Shown here: one piece after another, positions 46,522-53,189 of the stretch
How positions within the stretch are numbered: position 1 is the stretch's first letter
Layout: the number at the start of each line of letters is the position of its first letter
Origin: Stappia stellulata
GTDB taxonomy: Bacteria > Pseudomonadota > Alphaproteobacteria > Rhizobiales > Stappiaceae
NCBI RefSeq assembly: GCF_020176715.1
Contig: NZ_JAIVMF010000015.1
Location: forward strand, 1-64,000
Reading direction: 5' to 3'
DNA length: 64,000 bases
Position numbers and translations under genes: made by a program
Notes under the pieces: generated by a model
Database searches by the model: none
What the model was told of the DNA's origin: nothing
The model's input: the letters and a program-made list of their open reading frames with translations, nothing else

Positions 46522-48651
46522 TCACTCCGGTGCGAGATCGACCGGCAGGTTCAGTCCCGCGCGCGACAGTCCGTCCCGAAGCCGCTCCCAGGTTGCGCGA
46601 TCGCTGATCGGGAAACAATTTCCGATCCAGCGCGCAATGTCCGCGCGGCTTGGCGGGGAAGGTCTGACCCAGCGCTCCCGCACCCGCCCCTCAAGCTGAA
46701 CACGCTGCGCATGCGCCTCGATCTCCTGTCCGCTCAGTGCGAGTGCGGCGACATACCAGGCCTCAACGCCGAGATAACCGCCCTTGAGATACCGGAACGC
46801 ATTGATGGTCTGCGCGTAGTCCCGGCTCAGGAACATGATCCCGACAAAATAGCTCCAGTGCAACGGTGAGGTCAGAAGGCCGCTGTCGTGCAATTGTTTG
46901 GCAATTCGCGAGGCTTCCGCGGCGTGGCCGAAATAGGCCAGGCCATGCGCGCCCGACAGCAGCGTCCAGGGGTCATTGTCGTTCAGCGCCAGTGCCTGGC
47001 GGTGGTGCGCCTCCGCCTGGGCGAAGCGACGCTGAAGCGCGGCCGTCCAGGCGGAACACAGATGCGCCCGCGAATCGAAGGGATCAATCGACAGGGCAAC
47101 GCGTGCCAGACCGGCGGCACGGTCAAGATCCGCCTGCAGCAATCCTTGCCCTGGAAAGATGATGTGCCGGGTGTTGATGATCTGCGCCAGGCTCGAGTAA
47201 GCCGGACCGAAACCGGGATTTTCCTCGATGATGGCGGAAACGATCCGCTCCGCACGCTCGGAGTTTTCCCTGCGCCAGGTGGCATGCAGACGCTGCGCGA
47301 CCAGAAGCTGGTCGTAATGCTCCACCGAGACGTCCGGCATCCGCGACATGTTGGCCAGACGTTCGGCGGAAATGCTCACATTCATGGCAAGCGCGATCTC
47401 CGCGACCAGCGCCGGCTGGCGGGCGAACAGTTCGTCGATCGCCAGTTCCTGATTGCGCCCCCAGACATAGGCATTGGTGCGGGAATTCTTGACCGTGACG
47501 GAATAGGACAGCATGCGCCCCGACCGCATCGCGCTGATCGCCACCCGGTAGAGCGGCGACAGGGATTGCGAAAGGTCCTCCGTCACCCCGTCGGCGACGG
47601 ACCATTCCCGGAAGCGCACGAGACGCGAGATGAGGTCATGGCGAAACACCCGGGCCAGACGCGTGTCCTCGTCGGACAGCGACACATGCATGATCGGATC
47701 GACCACTATCACCGGTGGCGCATGGGCCGGAGCCGGTGCTTCATCCTTCGTTGCCGGCAGCCCGTCAGACGCGGACACGCCGGCCGGCGCCGGCCCGACC
47801 TTCGGCGCGTCCGCAATGCGTGCGGACCCGGAGGCGGAGCGTGCGATGCGCGCGCGTTCGTGGTTCAGCCAGTCCGCGAAATGACCCAGCTTGATGTCGA
47901 CGATCAGGTTTTGGGTTTCGCGGGAGGGCTGCGTGTCGAACTCCTCCTCAAGCAGGTTCCAGATTTCCTCATAGGTGCGCAGGGCCGACGTGTAGTCGCC
48001 GCGAACGGCGCGCGCGGCAATGAAGGCACGACAGGCCGGCTCATGCGTCGGGTCGATGTTCAACAGCGCGACGGCTGCTTCCTCGATCGCTTGCCAGTTC
48101 TCTCCGTCCAGCGCGATCCTAGGCTCCAGCACGCCGCGCAACTGATCGTGGAACTGCTGACGACACACCCGTAGCCAGGCGGTGAAGGGTTCGGACAGCG
48201 TCTCGCCTCCCTCCACGAGGCGTTCCGACAGACGCTTTTCGTCGATCAGCCGGCGGGGCACCTGGCCGCCGACGGAAAACAGATCGTGGATATCGGTCCG
48301 CACCCGGCCGAGATCGAGGGTGATGTTCAGCTTGTCGCCACCAAGCCCGTCAAAGCCGGCGGTCTCGAGAATGCGTCTCAGGATCAGCAGGGTCTGGCGC
48401 AGCGACGAGCGGGCATGATGATCGGAACTGTCTTCCCAAAACAGGTTCGCGGCGGTTTCGCGCGACAGGCGGCCGCCCGGCGACAGGCACAGACGGGCAA
48501 GCAGGCCTTCCGCCTTGCGCGAGCGGAAGACGACCGGTGCCCCGTCCACGTCAAACCGCGGAGGCCCGAGGAGGTGGGCATGCAGCACCGACGCCCGACC
48601 GGGCGCTTGCATTTGGGCCTCCGCCTTATCGTTTCCGCCGATATTGTCCAC
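46522..48651 (-). CDS. BTAD (SARP-like) transcriptional regulator with TPR-type C-terminus
   Basis: A 709-residue regulator. The N-terminus is a winged helix (about 25-100, LLGPPRFDVDGAPVVFRSRKAEGLLARL) as in AfsR/SARP proteins. A bacterial transcriptional activation domain follows (about 110-250, DYTSALRTYEEIWNLLEEEFDTQPSRETQNLI). Then come a basic linker, a TolB/CadC-like segment (about 320-430) and TPR repeats with PAYSSLAQI and SRAHLCSAWTAAL-like helices. In Streptomyces such proteins activate secondary metabolism; in Alphaproteobacteria most are uncharacterised. GTG start with AGAGGCG upstream. It is followed on its 5' side by 1.36 kb without genes. Confidence 0.85.
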   Translation of the reverse strand: MDNIGGNDKAEAQMQAPGRASVLHAHLLGPPRFDVDGAPVVFRSRKAEGLLARLCLSPGGRLSRETAANLFWEDSSDHHARSSLRQTLLILRRILETAGFDGLGGDKLNITLDLGRVRTDIHDLFSVGGQVPRRLIDEKRLSERLVEGGETLSEPFTAWLRVCRQQFHDQLRGVLEPRIALDGENWQAIEEAAVALLNIDPTHEPACRAFIAARAVRGDYTSALRTYEEIWNLLEEEFDTQPSRETQNLIVDIKLGHFADWLNHERARIARSASGSARIADAPKVGPAPAGVSASDGLPATKDEAPAPAHAPPVIVVDPIMHVSLSDEDTRLARVFRHDLISRLVRFREWSVADGVTEDLSQSLSPLYRVAISAMRSGRMLSYSVTVKNSRTNAYVWGRNQELAIDELFARQPALVAEIALAMNVSISAERLANMSRMPDVSVEHYDQLLVAQRLHATWRRENSERAERIVSAIIEENPGFGPAYSSLAQIINTRHIIFPGQGLLQADLDRAAGLARVALSIDPFDSRAHLCSAWTAALQRRFAQAEAHHRQALALNDNDPWTLLSGAHGLAYFGHAAEASRIAKQLHDSGLLTSPLHWSYFVGIMFLSRDYAQTINAFRYLKGGYLGVEAWYVAALALSGQEIEAHAQRVQLEGRVRERWVRPSPPSRADIARWIGNCFPISDRATWERLRDGLSRAGLNLPVDLAPE

Positions 48652-49213
48652 AATCGCCTCTGTTTCGTCGCCCTGTCGCGGTCTCCGAGTGACCTGCCGC
48701 TTTCACGCTTTTTCCCTTGTTTTTTCAATGGTTGCGCAATTCCTGAACCAATACAACCACCCACGGACGCCCGCCTTTGTCGTGCGGTTGCGGAAACGCG
48801 CTCGCAGGAGCTTCCTTCGCCGTCGTCGGCGGCAGGAAGTTGCTTCTATGTAACAACAACACGTTTCGAGCGAAATCAGGGTCTTGCCCAATCCGCCAGC
48901 CCACCCGGGCTTTTCGCCGGGATCTGGAAAACGGAAAGCCTGTCGCCCCGCATGTTCGTTTTTCGCCGGCGCTCCCTCACTCCGTTGGGCAGTCCCGGCT
49001 TGCGCCGGCGCCGTGCCGGCTGGTCCCGAAACCCGGTTCACATCAAAATCACGGACATATAACGCTGGTTGCTTTTTCATAAATGTAACGAATGGTTGTG
49101 TTCGGATGTGAGGGGCAGTGCCACTGTGTCTGGTGGCAGCGCTCGAAGTCTACTGCTTGCAGCCTCGCGTTTTTCAACCGGTGGCCGGCAAAGGGATCGG
49201 TGCCGCGCACAGC

Positions 49214-49237
49214 CTGATGACCAGACTGATGACCAGA
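49214..49237. repeat. Two tandem 12-bp copies
   Basis: CTGATGACCAGA occurs twice in perfect tandem (49214-49225 and 49226-49237). It may be a replication-slippage duplication or a repeated binding site. Confidence 0.7.
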
Positions 49238-49406
49238 CGACCGCCAACGACTGGATGGCATCGACGTGTTTCAAGGGGTGGCCTTGGGGCGTTTGCACAG
49301 TCGCATCGTAAAGCCTCGGTTCGCCCCGAGGTCCGATGCGGAACGCCGCAAGTCACATGCGGACCGCAGCGAGCCTTTCTTCTGCGGGTCCAAACGTGAC
49401 CCAACT

Positions 49407-49438
49407 GGGCCGGGTTGACGTCAACCCGGCCCGCTTTT
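49407..49438 (+). terminator. Perfect 26-bp palindrome followed by a T run
   Basis: GGGCCGGGTTGAC (49407-49419) is followed directly by its exact reverse complement (49420-49432), then GCTTTT. The T run lies only on the + strand side. No + strand gene precedes it. Confidence 0.8.
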
Positions 49439-49490
49439 GAGGCACGGACCGGTCCGACTGGCGCCGGCCCGTCGCAGGGTGCAATGCGGT

Positions 49491-49518
49491 GATGCGCATG
49501 GGGCGATGCGCATGGGGC
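49491..49518. repeat. Two tandem 14-bp copies
   Basis: GATGCGCATGGGGC is present twice in perfect tandem, inside the gene-free region between the two terminators. Confidence 0.7.
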
Positions 49519-49792
49519 TCGAGCCGTCAGGGTTCGAGGGCGCCCAAGGGGACGCAAGAAGACCACAGAGGGGTTTGAAGAGCAGAGGGTCAGAGAGCGT
49601 CAGAGAGGGTCCGAATGGGGCAGGAACGACTTTTGCCCGGCGCGAAACACCCGCTCACCAATTGCCATGGATCGCAGGCACCTGCGCCCGGTCATGTGGC
49701 CCGCAATTTTCCAAGGCGCGGTAGCGCCTCATTCATTGGCCTGGCGGCAAAGGAAATTCACATAGGCATACTTCCGGAATTTTCAGTCGCTC

Positions 49793-49829
49793 ATCGCCCG
49801 TCCGCGCCTCGCGGGCGGGCGATTTTTCT
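49793..49829 (+). terminator. Strong + strand terminator
   Basis: ATCGCCCGTCCGCG (49793-49806) pairs along all 14 positions (one wobble) with 49810-49823 across a 3-nt loop, followed by TTTTCT. It precedes the LysR gene, so it insulates that gene from upstream transcription. Confidence 0.85.
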
Positions 49830-50008
49830 CGCTCCCCTCCCCGGCTCCGCCTGACCGCGCCCGCGCGCATCCTCCCCGCCGACATGCGCTCCTGTACGGG
49901 GACCGAGCACTCGGCGCGCCATCGCCGACCGGCCGCGAAATGCCCTTTTCCTTTCCCTCGCCTGTTCAAGACACTATTGATTCACCACGGGAAACAGAAA
50001 GGGTCCGC

Positions 50009-50929
50009 GTGAGCGCCTTGCCACCGATAGATGTCGCCGATCTGCGCGTGCTGGTGTCGCTCGCCAGCGAGCGGCATTTCGCGCGTGCCGCTCAGGCCTG
50101 CAACCTGTCGCAGCCGGCTCTCTCGACACGCATCCGTCGCATGGAGGAAGCGCTCGGCACGCCGCTGGTGCAACGCGGTCAGCGTTTCCTCGGCTTCACC
50201 GAGGCCGGCGAGCGGGTGCTTGCCCGCGCACGTCGCGTCCTTGCCGATCTGGACGGCCTTCGCCAGGACGTGACGGGCGGGGCGGATCTCTCTGGCCGCC
50301 TGAGGATCGGCGTGATCCCGAGCGCCACGCCGCTCGCCGGACGACTGGCGGCAGCACTCGCACAAGACCACCCCAATGTTGAGGTCGTCTGCACCAGCCT
50401 GTCCTCGCGCATGATCGAGGCCGGCCTGCTGGATTTTTCCCTCGACGCGGGCATCACCTATCTGAACAACGAGCCCCTGCACAACGTCGATACCCTGCCG
50501 CTTCAACCGGAGAGCTATTGCCTCGTCGGATCGCGCGGCCTGCTCGGAGAAAGCGGGGACCCGGCAAGCTGGGTGCAGGCGGCAAGCTGGCCCCTCGCCC
50601 TGCTGACAAGCGACATGCAGAACCGGCGCATCCTCGACAAGGCCTTCGCCGATGCCGGGGCGACGCCACAGGTGGTGTTCGAGGCAAACAGCTTCCTCTC
50701 GATCTTCGGACGCGCGGGGCGGACAACCTCCCCGGTCGTGGCGATCCTGCCGCGCATGATCGTCGACGAGTTGAAAACCGATGCGCTCGGCGTTCGCGAA
50801 CTTGAAACCATGCGCGTGCCGCCGGTGATCGGGCTGGTCGCGCCGCGTCGGAACCTGCAATTGCCGCTGACCTCCGCGCTCTGGCGCGTGTGTCTCGAGG
50901 CGCCCCAATCCGTTGATAACCTGTCATGA
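50009..50929 (+). CDS. LysR-family regulator next to formate dehydrogenase (FdsR-like)
   Basis: A 306-residue LysR protein. The HTH occupies residues 9-65 (DLRVLVSLASERHFARAAQACN, SQPALSTRIRRMEEALGTPL). The effector domain begins near 90 (GRLRIGVIPSATPL). It lies 83 nt upstream of the formate dehydrogenase beta gene on the same strand, as regulators of soluble formate dehydrogenase operons often do, so formate-responsive control is likely. I used the GTG at 50009 because homology begins just after it. A perfect 18-bp palindrome downstream is a candidate operator. Confidence 0.88.
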   Translation: MSALPPIDVADLRVLVSLASERHFARAAQACNLSQPALSTRIRRMEEALGTPLVQRGQRFLGFTEAGERVLARARRVLADLDGLRQDVTGGADLSGRLRIGVIPSATPLAGRLAAALAQDHPNVEVVCTSLSSRMIEAGLLDFSLDAGITYLNNEPLHNVDTLPLQPESYCLVGSRGLLGESGDPASWVQAASWPLALLTSDMQNRRILDKAFADAGATPQVVFEANSFLSIFGRAGRTTSPVVAILPRMIVDELKTDALGVRELETMRVPPVIGLVAPRRNLQLPLTSALWRVCLEAPQSVDNLS

Positions 50930-50953
50930 TCACACGATTGCCAATGGCGATTT

Positions 50954-50971
50954 GAATTCGCTTGCGAATTC
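50954..50971. promoter_or_regulatory. Perfect palindrome, candidate operator of the formate dehydrogenase operon
   Basis: GAATTCGC-TT-GCGAATTC: eight-base arms that match exactly around a 2-bp centre, 42 nt before the beta-subunit ATG. It could bind a dimeric regulator such as the adjacent LysR protein or another factor. It is not followed by a T run, so it is unlikely to be a terminator. Confidence 0.5.
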
Positions 50972-51012
50972 CCCGCCACTCGGTCTTTCGACAACGAAGG
51001 GACAGGGTGGCA

Positions 51013-52713
51013 ATGCTGGGCGGAAGTCGCGGACCGTATTCAGGGGCAGTCGACAGGGGGCGGAAAGGCCGGAGCGGACGGCTCAAGGGGCGCGCGCTCG
51101 ACGACGCCGCGCTTGACGACGTGCGCCGGCTGCTTGGCGAGGCCCCGCGCCGAAGGGATCTGTTGATCGAGCATCTCCACACGCTGCAGGATGAATTCGG
51201 CGGCCTGACAAGCGCCCATCTCAAGGCACTCTCCCACGAGATGCGGCTGTCGGAGGCCGAGGTCTTCGAAGTCGCGAGTTTCTACCACCACTTCGACATC
51301 GTGAAGGACGGCGCGGACCTGCCGCCGCTGACGATCCGTGTCTGCGACAGCCTGTCGTGCATGATGGCGGGCGCGGAACAACTGATCGCCGAGCTGGAAA
51401 CGCGGGCCGATCCGCGCGAGATCCACATCCAGCGCGCCGCCTGCCAGGGGCGCTGCGCCGAGGCGCCGGCAGCCCAGGTCGGGCGCAACGAGGTCGGACA
51501 TGCGACCGCCGACGGGCTTCTGCAAGCCGCGCAGGCCGGAGAGACGGCGCCGCGTCCGGTCGAGGGCCTCAACCTCGATGCCTATCGCGCGAAGGGCGGC
51601 TATGCGCTTCTGCAGGAGTGTCTTGCCGGCAAGCGCAAGCCGGAGGATCTGATCGCGACCCTGTCCGACGCGGGGCTGCGCGGTCTCGGCGGCGCCGGCT
51701 TTCCGGCCGGGCGCAAGTGGGAGATCGTGCGCTCTTTCGCGGGTCCGCGACTAATGACGATCAACGGCGACGAGGGCGAACCCGGCACCTTCAAGGACAG
51801 GCTGTTCCTAGAACAGGACCCGCACCGCATGCTGGAAGGCGCGCTGATCGCCGCCTGGGCGGTCGGGGCGGAGCGCATCTATCTCTACATGCGCGACGAA
51901 TATCCCGGCGTTCTGGAGGTGTTGCGCCGCGAACTGGCGGAGCTCGCCGCAACCGGCCTCACCGATCACGCCCCCATCGAGCTGCGGCGCGGCGCCGGCG
52001 CCTATATCTGCGGCGAGGAAAGCGCGATGCTGGAATCGATCGAGGGCAAGCGCGGCCTGCCCCGGCACCGCCCGCCCTATATCGCGGAAAAGGGCCTCTT
52101 CGGCCGCCCGACGCTCAACCACAACATCGAGACGCTGTTCTGGATCCGCGACATCATCGAGCATGGCGCGGAGCGCTTCGCGGGCCACGGCAAGGACGAC
52201 CACTTGGGCCTGCGCTCGTTCTCCGTTTCGGGTCGGGTGCGCAAACCGGGCGTCGCGATCCTGCCCACGGGAAGCACAATCCACGAGATCATCGAGGCCT
52301 GCGGCGGCATGGCCGAGGGCCATCGGCTTGCCGGCTTCCTGCCGGGCGGCGCCTCCGGCGGGATCTTCCCCGCCTCTATGGCCGACCTGCCGATGGATTT
52401 CGGAACCTTCGAGCCGCATGGCGGCTTCATCGGCTCGCATGCGGTTGTGATCCTCTCCGACAAGGACGACATGCGCGCGGTCGCCCTCAACCTCCTGCGG
52501 TTCTTCAAGCATGAAAGCTGCGGGCAATGCACGCCGTGCCGGGTCGGGACGGAGAAGATGGTCGCCCTGCTGGAACAGGGCGACTGGGACGAAACCCGTC
52601 TCGGCGATCTGGAACAGGTCATGCGCGACGCCTCGATCTGCGGTCTCGGACAGGCTGCAAGCAATCCGGTCCGCTCCGTGCTGAAGTTCTTCACGCAGGA
52701 GAACGCGACATGA
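51013..52713 (+). CDS. NAD-dependent formate dehydrogenase, beta subunit (NuoE-NuoF fusion)
   Basis: A 566-residue diaphorase subunit. The N-terminal NuoE-like part (about 40-180) has the 2Fe-2S cysteines in RVCDSLSCMM and AACQGRCAEAP. The NuoF-like part (about 200-566) has the NADH site RGLGGAGFPAGRKW, the FMN-binding NGDEGEPGTFKDR and GAGAYICGEESAM, and the 4Fe-4S ligands ESCGQCTPCRVG. It passes electrons from formate oxidation to NAD+. Gamma and beta subunits are separate in Cupriavidus-type FdsGB but fused in Methylobacterium FDH1, so this is the FDH1-like form. The ATG at 51013 was chosen over one at 50962. The stop overlaps the next gene by ATGA. Confidence 0.93.
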   Translation: MLGGSRGPYSGAVDRGRKGRSGRLKGRALDDAALDDVRRLLGEAPRRRDLLIEHLHTLQDEFGGLTSAHLKALSHEMRLSEAEVFEVASFYHHFDIVKDGADLPPLTIRVCDSLSCMMAGAEQLIAELETRADPREIHIQRAACQGRCAEAPAAQVGRNEVGHATADGLLQAAQAGETAPRPVEGLNLDAYRAKGGYALLQECLAGKRKPEDLIATLSDAGLRGLGGAGFPAGRKWEIVRSFAGPRLMTINGDEGEPGTFKDRLFLEQDPHRMLEGALIAAWAVGAERIYLYMRDEYPGVLEVLRRELAELAATGLTDHAPIELRRGAGAYICGEESAMLESIEGKRGLPRHRPPYIAEKGLFGRPTLNHNIETLFWIRDIIEHGAERFAGHGKDDHLGLRSFSVSGRVRKPGVAILPTGSTIHEIIEACGGMAEGHRLAGFLPGGASGGIFPASMADLPMDFGTFEPHGGFIGSHAVVILSDKDDMRAVALNLLRFFKHESCGQCTPCRVGTEKMVALLEQGDWDETRLGDLEQVMRDASICGLGQAASNPVRSVLKFFTQENAT

Positions 52714-53189
52714 TCGTTCGCCCGGCAACACAGGCGGATCTGGAGCGGTTCGCCGCCCTCGTGAGCGAGCTGGAGCATCACTACGGATCGGACATCGATC
52801 CCGGTCTGGTGCGACAGCGGCTGGCGGAGGGCCTGGCACGCTACCGCGACCTGGTGGTTCTCGTGGCGGAGGACGGCGATGCGCTGCTCGGCCATGCGAC
52901 GATGTCGCCGCTCTATCCCGCCGGACGGGCCAATCCCGCCTTTTTCGTCAAGGACGTCTTTGTTTCCAGGAATGCGCGCGGGCGCGGGGTCGGTGAAGCG
53001 CTCCTTCGCGCCTGCGCCGCTGAGGCCCTGGCGCGCGGCGCGCCGCGAATGGACCTGAGCGTCGATGCCGACAACGAGGGCGCGATCCGGCTCTACCGGC
53101 GGCTGGGCGCGGTGGAGCCCGAAAAACGTTACCTGCGATGGGACGGCGAAAGCCTGGAAAAGCTTGCGGGAGCCGCGGACAATGACTGA
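52710..53189 (+). CDS. GNAT acetyltransferase embedded in the formate dehydrogenase operon
   Basis: A 159-residue acetyltransferase. Motif A is VKDVFVSRNARGRGVGEALLRA, and the C-terminal motif is MDLSVDADNEGAIRLYRRLG. The start overlaps the beta-subunit stop by ATGA and its stop overlaps the alpha-subunit start by 8 nt, so all three genes are translationally coupled. No acetyltransferase is part of characterised formate dehydrogenases. It could modify the enzyme or a metabolite, or simply have hitch-hiked into the operon. Confidence 0.88.
   Translation: MIVRPATQADLERFAALVSELEHHYGSDIDPGLVRQRLAEGLARYRDLVVLVAEDGDALLGHATMSPLYPAGRANPAFFVKDVFVSRNARGRGVGEALLRACAAEALARGAPRMDLSVDADNEGAIRLYRRLGAVEPEKRYLRWDGESLEKLAGAADND

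Larger units (their letters stand above)
48652..50008. other. 1.36-kb gene-free region with two + strand terminators
   Basis: No convincing protein gene on either strand. It contains two strong + strand terminators (49407 and 49793), a CCTCGG/CCGAGG hairpin near 49313-49331 and two short tandem duplications. An AT-rich stretch near 48700-48870 and another near 49050-49090 could hold promoters, including that of the BTAD regulator on the minus strand. The terminators suggest unannotated + strand RNAs (see findings). Confidence 0.5.

Noticed and set aside
49118-49399. 93-codon + strand frame ending just before the palindromic terminator
   Set aside because: Position is suggestive, but codon use is poor and no family is recognisable. 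A non-coding RNA is the better reading.
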